NCBI RefSeq assembly: GCF_014649795.1
Contig: NZ_BMTS01000005.1
Location: forward strand, 372,001 to 436,000
Direction: 5' to 3'
Source of the DNA: Streptomyces melanogenes
Lineage (GTDB): Bacteria > Actinomycetota > Actinomycetes > Streptomycetales > Streptomycetaceae
Length of the DNA stretch: 64,000 bases
This document shows positions 25,705-34,413 of the stretch, one piece after another; positions within the stretch are counted from its first letter, which is position 1; the number at the start of each line of letters is the position of its first letter. The position numbers and the translations under genes are program-made. The notes under the pieces are model-generated. The model saw nothing but the letters and a program-made list of their open reading frames with translations, was not told where the DNA came from and made no database searches.

Positions 25705-25743
25705 GAGGCCCCTTCAACCTACTTCGTAGGTAAAAGGGGCCTC
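25705..25743. terminator. Bidirectional terminator between LPMO and lipase genes
   Basis: Perfect 10-bp arms GAGGCCCCTT (25705-25714) and AAGGGGCCTC (25734-25743) enclose a second stem CCTAC-TTC-GTAGG. It lies between convergent stops at 25681 and 25753. Confidence 0.85.
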
Positions 25744-25752
25744 GTGTGCGTC

Positions 25753-26634
25753 TCAGCCGATGACGGACAGGCAGGTGGTGGGCGTGGCGTGCGCGGGGTC
25801 GAGCGCGTTCACCACTTCGTGGTAGGTGATGCGGTCGGTCAGCCCCATCGCCACGTGCTCGGAGAGGTCGAGGGCGCACTTGTCCTGGATGAGGACGTTG
25901 TCGACATCGGGGCCGTTCAGGAACTGCGAGCGGTACGGGGTGACCACCTCGTCGTACTTGCTGGCGATGACGGTGTAGTGCACTCCGGGAACGGTGTCGC
26001 CGCCCTCGTTGAGCTTGGCCAGGAACGGCGACCCGGCCACCTGGTCGGCGAGGCCGGGGGTGGCGAGGTTGAGCAGGTCACCGGCGCCGGGGAAGTAGGG
26101 CAGCAGCGCCGTGAGGCCGAGCAGGGTGGTGCCGTGGTTGTCGGGCGCGATGCCGACCAGGGTGTTCACCTTGGAGGCGCCGCCCAGGAACTTCAGGTAC
26201 CAGCGCGGCATCATGCCGCCCTGGGAGTGCCCCACCAGATCGGCTTTGGGGGCGCCGGTCGCCGCGAGCACTTTGTCTACGAAACCGGCGAGCTGTTCGG
26301 CCGACTTGTCGATGCGGCCCAGGCCGTTGAAGAGCGGTACGCCCGGGAGCTGGCCGTAGTCGAGGGAGAAGACGCAGTAGTCCCGGTGGACGAGGTACGG
26401 GGCGAGGGCCAGCCAGTTGTCGACCGAGTTCCCGAAGGTGCCGTGGACCAGGACGACGGGGCGGGGGTGGGCCGCGGAGGGCTTGCAGGAGTAGTCGTTC
26501 CAGCCGCTGCTGGGAGCGGCTGACTGGGCGTGCGCGGCGGTCGCGGGAACGACGGTGGCCGCGGCGGCGAGCAGCAGCGCCGCCAGCGGTCTGGCCAGGT
26601 GTTTCCAGGCGCGGCGGGGCTTCCAGGGCAGCAT
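25753..26634 (-). CDS. Secreted alpha/beta-hydrolase lipase
   Basis: A 293-residue secreted lipase of the Streptomyces triacylglycerol lipase type. A signal peptide ends at TAAHAQSAA. VVLVHGTFGNS forms the oxyanion region, GHSQGG carries the nucleophile Ser, and the probable acid and base are in ASKYDEVVTP and LSEHVAM. Four Cys (SCKPS, DYCVF, DKCAL, TTCLS) could form two disulfides. The ATG at 26634 has AAGGAG upstream. Two copies of a 14-bp motif upstream (26718-26731 and 26745-26758) may be activator or repressor sites. Confidence 0.93.
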   Translation of the reverse strand: MLPWKPRRAWKHLARPLAALLLAAAATVVPATAAHAQSAAPSSGWNDYSCKPSAAHPRPVVLVHGTFGNSVDNWLALAPYLVHRDYCVFSLDYGQLPGVPLFNGLGRIDKSAEQLAGFVDKVLAATGAPKADLVGHSQGGMMPRWYLKFLGGASKVNTLVGIAPDNHGTTLLGLTALLPYFPGAGDLLNLATPGLADQVAGSPFLAKLNEGGDTVPGVHYTVIASKYDEVVTPYRSQFLNGPDVDNVLIQDKCALDLSEHVAMGLTDRITYHEVVNALDPAHATPTTCLSVIG

Positions 26635-26717
26635 CGAGCGATCTCCTTGCGGCTCAAGGGGAGTTGCGGGGACACACACCCTGTGATCCGGACCACAAGT
26701 GCTGTTCGCTCGCCAAA

Positions 26718-26758
26718 TTACGCACCAGTAGCCTGAGAGTGAAGTTACGCGTCGGTAA
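26718..26758. promoter_or_regulatory. Paired 14-bp dyads upstream of lipase
   Basis: TTACGCACCAGTAG (26718-26731) and TTACGCGTCGGTAA (26745-26758) share TTACGCnnCnGTAr and are spaced 27 bp start to start, placing them on nearly the same helix face. They are 84-124 bases upstream of the lipase start and about 90-130 bases past the imuB-like stop. Confidence 0.5.
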
Positions 26759-26845
26759 AAACTGCCGTGTCGCCGCCCGCGCCCGGCTACGCCACTCCAG
26801 GGTTCCCGCGCTCGCGACCCCTGCTTTCGATCTCGGCGCCGTGGG

Positions 26846-27925
26846 TCAAGCGGCGTCGGCCAGGGCGCCGGGGGCCGCCACGGGGCCGGTGGGAGCGGCC
26901 CCCGGACCGGTCGCCGTCGCCGCGCTGACGATGGCGGCCGGGCCGAAGCGGGCGCGGGCGCGGTCGGCGACCGCCTCGATACGGCGGGCCCGGTCGTCCG
27001 CGGGGTCGAACGTCAGCTGCCGGGAGGCCAGTCGGGCGGGCATCAGCCCCTCGGCCCGCAGGGAGACGCCCCGGACACGGGCTCGCTGGAGGCCGAGCGA
27101 CTCGTGGATCGCGTACGCCAGCGCGGTGAGCGCCGGGGAGTGGGCCGTGGGTTCGCGCAGGGTGCGGCCACGGGTGGTGGTGGACCGGTCGGCGTACCGG
27201 ACGGTGAGCGTCAGGGAGCGGCACACCTGCTCCGTGCCGCGCAGCCGGGCGCCCAGCTCCTCCGCGAGGGAGAGCAGCGCACGGCGTCGCCGGTCGGGGT
27301 CCAACTCGTCGCGGGGGAAGGAGCGTTCGGCACCGAGGGAGCGGGCCGCCGCGTTCGGCACGACGGGGGTGCGGTCGATGCCCAGGGCCCGTTCGTGGAG
27401 CTCGCGCCCGGACCGCGCGCCGACGATCCGCTGCAAGGTGGCGAGCGGGGCGGCGGCGACCCTGCCGACCGAGTCGAGCCCGTACGAGCAGAGGGTACGG
27501 GCGGTCGCGGAGCCGACCCCGTCCAGCGCGGCGACGGGCTTGTCCGCCAGGAACTCCGTCACCTCGTCCGGGGACAGCACCAGGGTCGTGCCCGGCCGGG
27601 CGCCCCGGGCGGCCATCCGGGCCAGCATCGGGTTGGGCCCGGCCCCGATGGTGCAGTCCACCCCGCAGTGGGCGAGCGCCCTGACCCGGATGACGGAGGC
27701 GAGCTGGGCCGCGTTCCACCCGAAGTACCGCTCGGCGCCCCGCACATCGACGAGCGCGGCGTCCGGGGGGAGCGCCTGGACGACCGGGGTGAGCCCGCCG
27801 AGCACCGCGAGCAGCGCGGGGAGGGCGGCCCCGCACCCACCGCCCGCAGCCTCGGCACCACCCGCACCACCTGCAACAGACCCTTCAGCTACAGGAGGTA
27901 CATGGAATCGAACGCAGAGGATCAT
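26846..27925 (-). CDS. imuB: Catalytically degenerate Y-family polymerase (ImuB-like)
   Basis: A 359-residue DinB-fold protein. The fold is recognisable: VGSATARTLCSYGLDSVGRVAA in the thumb, and a little-finger region with RSLTLTVRYADRS. Catalytic carboxylates appear lost: the N-terminus reads MILCVRFHVPP with no metal Asp, and the usual Asp-Glu pair is DAALVDVRGAERYFG, with Ala for Glu. That is the ImuB pattern, an inactive adaptor that brings DnaE2 to the beta clamp. QLTFDP near the C-terminus might be a clamp motif. The ATG at 27925 overlaps the dnaE2 stop (ATGA). No imuA' gene is present here. Confidence 0.82.
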   Translation of the reverse strand: MILCVRFHVPPVAEGSVAGGAGGAEAAGGGCGAALPALLAVLGGLTPVVQALPPDAALVDVRGAERYFGWNAAQLASVIRVRALAHCGVDCTIGAGPNPMLARMAARGARPGTTLVLSPDEVTEFLADKPVAALDGVGSATARTLCSYGLDSVGRVAAAPLATLQRIVGARSGRELHERALGIDRTPVVPNAAARSLGAERSFPRDELDPDRRRRALLSLAEELGARLRGTEQVCRSLTLTVRYADRSTTTRGRTLREPTAHSPALTALAYAIHESLGLQRARVRGVSLRAEGLMPARLASRQLTFDPADDRARRIEAVADRARARFGPAAIVSAATATGPGAAPTGPVAAPGALADAA

Positions 27926-30900
27926 CCCGCGCTCCCCGGGCTCTGGTGCCACAACTTCCGGCCGGTGGCGGCTCGTTCGCCGGGTGGCTGGAGGTCGGCC
28001 CAGGGGTTCAGCTGATACCCCGTGGACAGTTCGATGCGGCGTCCGCTGTCGAGGTCCTTCCCGGGAGCCTCCTCACCCTCACCGTCGGGCGTTTGCGGTG
28101 CCGGGGTCGACAGACGGGCCGAGACCGCGTCCAGGCCGCCCTCGTGGCGGAGTTCGACCAACTCGGCCAGGTTCCAGGCCGCGGCGCCCACCACGCTGAG
28201 GCTGCGCGGGCCGCGGCGCTGCACCACCCCTCGTACCAACAGGAGCCAGGAATGGAAGACCGTGTGCGCACAGGCGGCGTGGCTGTCGCCGAAGAAGGCG
28301 AGGTCGACCAGGCCCGTGCCGTCGTCCAGCGTGGTGAAGATGACCCGCCGGCCGGACCGGACGGGCGGGGTCTGGGTGGCCGCCTTGGCGCCCGCGACCA
28401 GGACGGTCTCGCCGTGCCCGGCGTCCCGCAGTCGCTTGGCCGAGACCACGCCCAGCTCCTTCAGGAACGTCTCGTGATCCACCATCAGATGGCGGGACGC
28501 GTCCATGCCGAGGACGCCCAGCTCGGCGCTGAGCCGTTCCGCCTCGTCGAGGTCGGGCAGTCCGGCGCGGGCCGTCCGCCGCCCGTCGCCGAGCGGGAGC
28601 TGGCCGCCGCCGGACCCGGCCGCCCGCTGGGCGCGGTGGAGTTCGGCGAGGTGCAGCAGCAGGTCGCGCCGGTTGCCGCCGAACGCGTCGAGCGCGCCGA
28701 CCTGGGCGAGCCGTTCGGCGACGGGGCGGCTCGGCCTGGCCCGCCGCCAGAAGTCGAGCAGCGAGGAGTAGGGCTGCCCCTGTTCGATCCAGGCGGTCTC
28801 GGCCTCGCTGATCCCCTGGACGTCCGCGAGCGCGAGCCGGAGCCCCCAGATCCGGGAATTGGACACCAGTTCGATTCGATGAGCGGCCGACGACCGGTTC
28901 ACGTCCACCGGCAGGATGGGCACCCCGCGCCGCCGCGCGTCCGCGAGGAGCAGCCGCTTGGGGTACATCCCGGGGTCGTGGGTGAGCAGCCCGGCGTAGA
29001 AGGCGGCCGGGTGGTGGGCCTTGAGCCAGGCCGACTGGTAGGTCGGCACGGCGAACGCGACGGCGTGCGCCTTGCAGAAGCCGTACGAGCCGAAGGCCTT
29101 GATGATCTCCCAGGTGCGGTCGATCACTTCGGGCGGGTACGAGCGCTCGGCCGCGCACGCGGCGAACCAGACGCGGATCTCCTCCTGCGACTCGGGGTCG
29201 GAGAGGGCGCGCCGGGCCTGGTCGGCCATGGCCCGGCCGCAGCCGGTCATGACGTGCAGCATCTCGATGAGCTGCTCATGGAAGACGACCACGCCGTAGG
29301 TCTCCCCCAGGACGTCCGCCAGGTCCTCGTGCGGATGGCGCACCGGGGCCCGCCCGTGGCGGGCCTCGATGAACGGCCGGACCATGTCGGCGGCGACCGG
29401 CCCCGGCCGGAAGAGCGAGATGTCCACGACCAGGTCGTGGAAGGTGGCGGGCTGGAGCCGCCCGATCAGATCGCGCTGGCCCGGTGACTCGATCTGGAAG
29501 CAGCCGAGCGTCTCGGTGGAGCGGATGAGCCGGTAGGTCGGCAGGTCCCCCTGCGGGACCTGGCGCGGGTCGTCGAGGTCGAGCTTGCGGCCGGTGGTGC
29601 GGCCGATCTCGGCGACCGCGTGCGCCATCGCCGACTGCATCCGCACACCGAGGACGTCCAGCTTGAGCAGCCCGAGGTCCTCCACGTCCTCCTTGTCGAA
29701 CTGGGACATGGGGAACCCTTCGCCGCTGGTCGGCACCACGGGGGTGCGGCGCAGCAGCGTGATGTTCGAGAGGAGCACTCCGCACGGGTGCATGGCGATC
29801 CCGCGCGGCAGCCCGTCCAGCGCCTCGACCAGCTCCCACAGCCTCCCGTGCCGCCCCTGCTCCGCCGCGACCTCGCGCAGCTCCGGCAGTTCGGCCATCG
29901 CGGCGCGGGCGTCCCGGGCCCGGATGTGCGGGAAGGACTTGGCGATCCGGTCGATCTCGGCCGGGTCCATGGACAGCGCGGCGCCCACGTCGCGTACGGC
30001 GTGGCGGACCCGGTAGGTCTCGGGCATGGCGACGGTGGCGACCCGTTCGGTGCCGAAGCGGCCGATGATCGCGCGGTAGACGTCGAGGCGGCGGGCGGAC
30101 TCGACGTCGATGTCGATGTCCGGCAGCACATAGCGCCGGGTGGACAGGAAGCGTTCCATCAGCAGGCCGTGTTCGACGGGGTCGGCGTGGGCGATGCCGA
30201 GGAGGTGGTTGACGAGCGACCCGGCGCTGGAGCCGCGCGCGGCCACCCGGATGCCCATCTCCCGTATGTCGTCGACGACTTGGGCGACGGTGAGGAAGTA
30301 GGCGGCGAAGCCGTGGAAGGCGATGACGTCCAGCTCCCGGTGCATCCGCGCCCAGTACGCGGGGTCGTTGTCGTAGCCGCGCAGCACCATGCCCGCGGCG
30401 GCGCGGGAGGCGAGGACCCGCTGCGGGGTGCGGTCCGCGGCGCCGACGAGATGGGGTTCGGGGAAGTAGCTGTACGTCTTGATGCCCAGCTCCGCCCGGG
30501 GGTCGACCAGGCACGCGGCGGCGGTCTCCTCGGTCGTGGTGAGCAGCCGGTGCGCGGCGTCCCGGCGGAACCCGGCGGCCTCGGCGACGCGTTCGGCGGT
30601 GCGGGCCATGGCGGCCGGTTCCTTGAGCCAGCGCTCGCCGCTGTCCAGTCCCCGGCGCGGGTCGACGGGGACGAGCCGGCGGGCCGCGTCCAGGACGTCG
30701 GCGACCGGCCCGAGCCCGGCGTCCGCGTACCGCACGGCATTGGTCAGCACGGCCGGTACGCCCTGTTCGGCGGCGAGGCCGAGGGTGCGGGCGGCGAGGC
30801 GGAGCGAGCCGGGCCCGGTGCCCGCGCGCCCGTGGTGCACGACCTCCAGGCGCAGGGCGTCGCCGTACAGCTCGCGCCAGGGCGCGAGGAGGTGCGCGGC

Positions 30901-31401
30901 CCGGTCCGGGCGGCCCGCGGCGAGCGCCCTGCCCACCTCGGACGCGGGCCCCAGCAGCACGGTGAGCCCGTCGGCGGGCAGCGCGGACCAGGAGAGGGCG
31001 GGCTGTCCGGTGGCCGTGTGGGCGGCGGTGATCAGCCGGCAGAGCTCCGCCCAGCCGGTGGCGCCGTCCCGGGCGAGGAAGGTGGCGCGCGGCGCCGACT
31101 CGTCGACGAAGGCGCCGCCCCGCACCGGGGTGCGCGGACGCCGGGCGGGGGCCGCCCCCTGCCCCTTCCCCTGGTCGAGGAGGTGTTCCGGGACGGCGAG
31201 GTCGGTGCCGAAGAGCGGGCGCACCCCCGCCGCGGCGCACGCCTTGGCGAAGCGCACGGCGCCGGCGAGGGTGTCCCGGTCGGTGAGAGCGAGTGCGTCC
31301 ATCCCCCGTTCGGCGGCGCGCTCGGCCAGCCGTTCCGGGTGGGAAGCCCCGTACCGCAGGGAGTAACCCGAAACGGTGCGCAGATGCGTGAAACCGGGCA
31401 C
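27922..31401 (-). CDS. dnaE2: Error-prone DNA polymerase DnaE2 (ImuC)
   Basis: A 1159-residue C-family polymerase used in damage-induced translesion synthesis. The order is an N-terminal PHP domain (FTHLRTVSGYSLRYGASHPE, ALALTDRDTLAGAVRF), palm with LPDIDIDVESARR, fingers, HhH region and OB domain (ILVAGAKAATQTPPVR-like VLVAGAKAATQ). GTG 31401 is preferred: AGGAGG lies five bases upstream, whereas a TTG at 31419 has none. It is the first gene of an operon with imuB. A LexA-type box at 31459-31474 places it in the SOS regulon. Confidence 0.93.
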   Translation of the reverse strand: MPGFTHLRTVSGYSLRYGASHPERLAERAAERGMDALALTDRDTLAGAVRFAKACAAAGVRPLFGTDLAVPEHLLDQGKGQGAAPARRPRTPVRGGAFVDESAPRATFLARDGATGWAELCRLITAAHTATGQPALSWSALPADGLTVLLGPASEVGRALAAGRPDRAAHLLAPWRELYGDALRLEVVHHGRAGTGPGSLRLAARTLGLAAEQGVPAVLTNAVRYADAGLGPVADVLDAARRLVPVDPRRGLDSGERWLKEPAAMARTAERVAEAAGFRRDAAHRLLTTTEETAAACLVDPRAELGIKTYSYFPEPHLVGAADRTPQRVLASRAAAGMVLRGYDNDPAYWARMHRELDVIAFHGFAAYFLTVAQVVDDIREMGIRVAARGSSAGSLVNHLLGIAHADPVEHGLLMERFLSTRRYVLPDIDIDVESARRLDVYRAIIGRFGTERVATVAMPETYRVRHAVRDVGAALSMDPAEIDRIAKSFPHIRARDARAAMAELPELREVAAEQGRHGRLWELVEALDGLPRGIAMHPCGVLLSNITLLRRTPVVPTSGEGFPMSQFDKEDVEDLGLLKLDVLGVRMQSAMAHAVAEIGRTTGRKLDLDDPRQVPQGDLPTYRLIRSTETLGCFQIESPGQRDLIGRLQPATFHDLVVDISLFRPGPVAADMVRPFIEARHGRAPVRHPHEDLADVLGETYGVVVFHEQLIEMLHVMTGCGRAMADQARRALSDPESQEEIRVWFAACAAERSYPPEVIDRTWEIIKAFGSYGFCKAHAVAFAVPTYQSAWLKAHHPAAFYAGLLTHDPGMYPKRLLLADARRRGVPILPVDVNRSSAAHRIELVSNSRIWGLRLALADVQGISEAETAWIEQGQPYSSLLDFWRRARPSRPVAERLAQVGALDAFGGNRRDLLLHLAELHRAQRAAGSGGGQLPLGDGRRTARAGLPDLDEAERLSAELGVLGMDASRHLMVDHETFLKELGVVSAKRLRDAGHGETVLVAGAKAATQTPPVRSGRRVIFTTLDDGTGLVDLAFFGDSHAACAHTVFHSWLLLVRGVVQRRGPRSLSVVGAAAWNLAELVELRHEGGLDAVSARLSTPAPQTPDGEGEEAPGKDLDSGRRIELSTGYQLNPWADLQPPGERAATGRKLWHQSPGSAG

Positions 31402-31443
31402 CCGCACCTCCTGGACCAATCGTTCTCACTTTCCCCCTCCTTC

Positions 31444-31449
31444 ACCATA
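31444..31449 (-). promoter_or_regulatory. Candidate dnaE2 -10 element
   Basis: On the minus strand this reads TATGGT, 43 bases upstream of the GTG at 31401. The -35 position falls inside the LexA-type box, so repressor binding would block polymerase. Confidence 0.4.
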
Positions 31450-31458
31450 GACCAATTT

Positions 31459-31474
31459 TCGAACGTACGTACGA
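31459..31474. promoter_or_regulatory. lexA box: LexA (SOS) box controlling dnaE2-imuB
   Basis: TCGAACGTACGTACGA differs at one base from the actinobacterial SOS consensus TCGAAC-N4-GTTCGA. It lies 58 bases upstream of dnaE2 and overlaps its presumed -35. The divergent membrane-protein gene at 31577 may also be affected. Confidence 0.75.
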
Positions 31475-31576
31475 CACATGTATGAGCGACCGGCTCGGCG
31501 GGGTCGTCAGCAGGCCGTCAGCCATTCGGCCCAGCCCCGACTGCGCGGCCCTGCCGCGCCCCGGAGCGTGAGGGAC

Positions 31577-32611
31577 ATGACGTTCGTCGACGAGGTGAAG
31601 AGCGCCGTCACCGTGCGGGCCGCGCTGCTGGTCATCGGGGTGCTCGGGCTGATGGTCGCGTTCATCGCGTCCTATGCCGGTGCCTTCCACCACCCCAAGC
31701 CGAAGGACGTTCCGTTCGGGGTGGTCGCGCCCGCGCAGATCAGCGCCCAGGCCGTGCAGCGGCTGAACGCGATCCCTGGCGACGCGCTGGACGCCCGAGC
31801 GGTCGAGGACCGGGCGGCGGCCACCCGGCAGCTGCGGAACCGCGACATCGACGGCGCGCTGATCGTCGACCCGGGGTCCACCACGGACACCCTGCTCGTC
31901 GCGGGCGGTGGCGGGGCGTCCCTCTCCCAGGCCGTCGAGCTGGTCGTCACCGCGATCGAGAAGGCCGAGCAGCGCACCGTGAAGGTGGTCGACGTCGCCC
32001 CGGCCGACCCGGAGGACGCCCGGGGCCTGTCCTCGTTCTACCTGGTGGTCGGCTGGTGCGTGGGCGGCTATCTGTGCGCCGCGATCCTGGCGATCAGCCA
32101 TGGCGCCCGGCCCGCCAACACCCAGCGGGCGGTGATCCGGCTCGGCGCGCTCTCGGTGTACTCGATCGCCGCCGGGCTGCTCGGCGCATTGATCGTCGGG
32201 CCGGTGCTGGGCGCGCTGCCGGGCAGCTACCCGGGCCTGGCGGGCCTGGGCGCGCTGGTGGTGTTCGCGGTCGGCGCCACCACCCTGGCCTTCCAGGGCC
32301 TCGCCGGGATCGTCGGCATCGGCCTGGCGATCCTGGTCGTCGTCGTGCTCGGCAACCCGAGCGCGGGCGGCGCCTACCCCTATCCGCTGCTGCCACCGTT
32401 CTGGAAGGCGATCGGCCCGGCGCTGCCCCCGGGCGCGGGCACCTGGGCGGCGCGCTCGATCGCGTACTTCCGGGGCAACGCGATCACCGGCCCGCTCCTG
32501 GTGCTGTCGGCCTGGGCGGTGGGCGGGGCGGCGGTGACCCTGGTCATGGCGGGGCTGCGCAAGAGGAGCGAGCAGACGGGGGACGACCCGCTGGAGGTGG
32601 GCACCCCCTAA
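31577..32611 (+). CDS. ABC-2-like multi-pass membrane protein
   Basis: A 344-residue membrane protein. One N-terminal helix (LLVIGVLGLMVAFIASYAG) precedes an extracytoplasmic domain of about 140 residues, then five helices (from YLVVGWCVGGYLCAAILAI to LVLSAWAVGGAAVTLVMAG). This layout resembles ABC-2-type permeases and YhgE/Pip proteins. No ATPase gene is adjacent in this direction. The ATG at 31577 has GAGGGAC immediately upstream. It is divergent from dnaE2 across the SOS box. Transported substrate is unknown. Confidence 0.75.
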   Translation: MTFVDEVKSAVTVRAALLVIGVLGLMVAFIASYAGAFHHPKPKDVPFGVVAPAQISAQAVQRLNAIPGDALDARAVEDRAAATRQLRNRDIDGALIVDPGSTTDTLLVAGGGGASLSQAVELVVTAIEKAEQRTVKVVDVAPADPEDARGLSSFYLVVGWCVGGYLCAAILAISHGARPANTQRAVIRLGALSVYSIAAGLLGALIVGPVLGALPGSYPGLAGLGALVVFAVGATTLAFQGLAGIVGIGLAILVVVVLGNPSAGGAYPYPLLPPFWKAIGPALPPGAGTWAARSIAYFRGNAITGPLLVLSAWAVGGAAVTLVMAGLRKRSEQTGDDPLEVGTP

Positions 32612-32735
32612 GGGGCGCGGGGCTGTGACATGTGCGGCTCCGCCGCGATGGGGGTCCCCCCTGTTCGAGCGAAGCCGACCTGTTCGAGCGAAGCCGAGAA
32701 CTTGGGGGAGCGCCCAGCCCCCACCGGCCCGCACC
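32609..32735. repeat. Streptomyces REP-like element with tandem 19-mer
   Basis: It begins AGGGGCGCGGGGCTGTGACA, sharing AGGGGCGCGGGG with the palindrome at 10013. It contains two tandem 19-base units CTGTTCGAGCGAAGCCGA(C/G) at 32661-32679 and 32680-32698, flanked by complementary GGGGGTCCCCC and CTTGGGGGAG tracts. Sequences like this are scattered through Streptomyces genomes; the second unit looks like a local duplication. It fills the 149 bases between convergent genes and may act as a terminator. Confidence 0.7.
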
Positions 32736-32760
32736 CGAAAACGCGCCCCCACCACCCGCC

Positions 32761-34413
32761 CTAATACGCCGCAGCCAGCAACTCCTTCGTGTACTCACTC
32801 GACGGCGCCTCGAACACCTGATCCCGCTCCCCGCTCTCCACCAGCACCCCACCCCGCATCACCGCGACTTCGTCGCACACGTGCCGCACCACCGCCAGGT
32901 CGTGCGAGACGAACAGGAGCGAGAGGCCGAGTTCGTCGCGCAGGTCCATCAGCAGGTTCAGCACCTGCGCCTGTACGGAGACGTCGAGCGCCGACACCGG
33001 CTCGTCCGCGATGACCAGCCGCGGGCGGACCGCCAGGGCCCGGGCGATGCCGATGCGCTGGCGCTGCCCGCCGCTGAACTCGTGCGGATAGCGGTCGAGC
33101 CGGTCCTCCGCCAGCCCCACCTGCTTCAGCAGCCCCGCGGCCCGCTCCCGCCGCTCGTCCCGGTCCATCCGGGTGTGGGCGCGCAGCGGCGTGGTGACGA
33201 TCTCCTCGACGGTGCGGCGCGGGTTGAGCGAGGCGTACGGGTCCTGGAAGACCAGCTGGACGTCCCGGCTCAGCTCGCGGCGCAGCGCGGTGTCGCGGGC
33301 GGCGTCCGAGACGTCCCGCCCGTCGAAGCGCACGGTCCCGGCGGTGGGCCGCTGGAGCCCGGCGAGGACCCGGGCGGTGGTCGACTTGCCGGAGCCGGAC
33401 TCGCCGACCAGACCGAGGGTGCGGCCGGGCTCGATGCGCAGGCTCACGTCCCGTACGGCCACCACCGGCTCGGGCCGGCGCACCGACAGACCGCGTCTGC
33501 CCGGGAACTCGACCCGGATTCCGGCGAGTTCGGCGAGAGGCGGGCCATCCACCACGGGCGCGGCGGGCCGGGGCGGAGTCACCGGCGCCGGCTCGTCGAC
33601 CGTCGCCAGCCTGCTGCCCGGCAGGGTGGCCAGGGTGGGCGCCGCCCCGGTCAGCGCCCGGGTGTAGGGGTGCGAGGCGTCCGTGAGGAGCCGGGCCGTC
33701 GTCCCCTCCTCGACGACCCGGCCGTTCCGCATCACCGCCGTACGGTCGGTGAAGTCGCCCACCACACCCATGTCGTGGCTGACGAACAGCACCGCGGTGC
33801 CGTTCTCGCGCCCCAACTCGGCGAGCAGGTCGAGCACTTGGCGCTGGACGCGGGCGTCGAGCGCCGTGGTGGGCTCGTCGGCGACCACCACGTCCGGCGC
33901 GTTGACCAGCGCGGCCGCGATCATCACGCGCTGGCGCATCCCGCCCGAGAACTGGTGCGGATAGTCCCCGGCCCGGGCGGCCGCGATCCCCACCCGCTCC
34001 AGCATCGCGGCCGCCCGCTCCCGGCCCTCGGCCCGCGAGGCACCCTTGTGGTGGACCCGGTAGGCCTCCGCGAGCTGCGCCCCGACCGTGTGGAAGGGCG
34101 AGAGCGCGGCGAGCGCGTCCTGGAACACCATCGCGATCCGGGAGCCGCGCAGCCCCCGCAGCCGGGACTCGGGAGCGCCGACCACCTCGGTCCCGGCCAC
34201 CTCGACACTGCCCTCGATCCGGGTGCGCGCGGGGTCGTGCAGGCCCAGCGCGGCGAGCCCGACGGTGGACTTGCCGGAGCCCGACTCCCCCACCAGGCCG
34301 AGCACTTCACCGGCCGCGACCTCCAGGGAGACCCCCTCCACGGCCCGGACGAGCGCGCCCCGAGCGCCGGTGAAGGAGACGGACAGGTCGCGGATGCGGA
34401 GCACGGCACTCAT
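32761..34413 (-). CDS. Fused dual ATPase of peptide-type ABC transporter (DppD-DppF)
   Basis: A 550-residue protein with two complete ATP-binding cassettes. The first (about 1-250) and second (about 275-550) each carry Walker A GESGSGKS(T), a signature (FSGGMRQRVMI and FSGGQRQRIGI) and Walker B with VVADEPTTALD or VIADEPVSALD. It powers uptake of oligopeptides, nickel or related solutes. The ATG at 34413 overlaps the permease stop (ATGA); the long upstream open frame is a shadow. It is last of four operon genes. Confidence 0.95.
   Translation of the reverse strand: MSAVLRIRDLSVSFTGARGALVRAVEGVSLEVAAGEVLGLVGESGSGKSTVGLAALGLHDPARTRIEGSVEVAGTEVVGAPESRLRGLRGSRIAMVFQDALAALSPFHTVGAQLAEAYRVHHKGASRAEGRERAAAMLERVGIAAARAGDYPHQFSGGMRQRVMIAAALVNAPDVVVADEPTTALDARVQRQVLDLLAELGRENGTAVLFVSHDMGVVGDFTDRTAVMRNGRVVEEGTTARLLTDASHPYTRALTGAAPTLATLPGSRLATVDEPAPVTPPRPAAPVVDGPPLAELAGIRVEFPGRRGLSVRRPEPVVAVRDVSLRIEPGRTLGLVGESGSGKSTTARVLAGLQRPTAGTVRFDGRDVSDAARDTALRRELSRDVQLVFQDPYASLNPRRTVEEIVTTPLRAHTRMDRDERRERAAGLLKQVGLAEDRLDRYPHEFSGGQRQRIGIARALAVRPRLVIADEPVSALDVSVQAQVLNLLMDLRDELGLSLLFVSHDLAVVRHVCDEVAVMRGGVLVESGERDQVFEAPSSEYTKELLAAAY

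Noticed and set aside
26846..27925. Active DNA polymerase IV
   Set aside because: The N-terminal metal Asp is absent and the usual Asp-Glu pair has Ala for Glu, so an ImuB-like inactive adaptor fits better.
27104..28015. Open frame opposite imuB and the end of dnaE2
   Set aside because: Shadow of the imuB/dnaE2 coding region; no independent ribosome site or domain.
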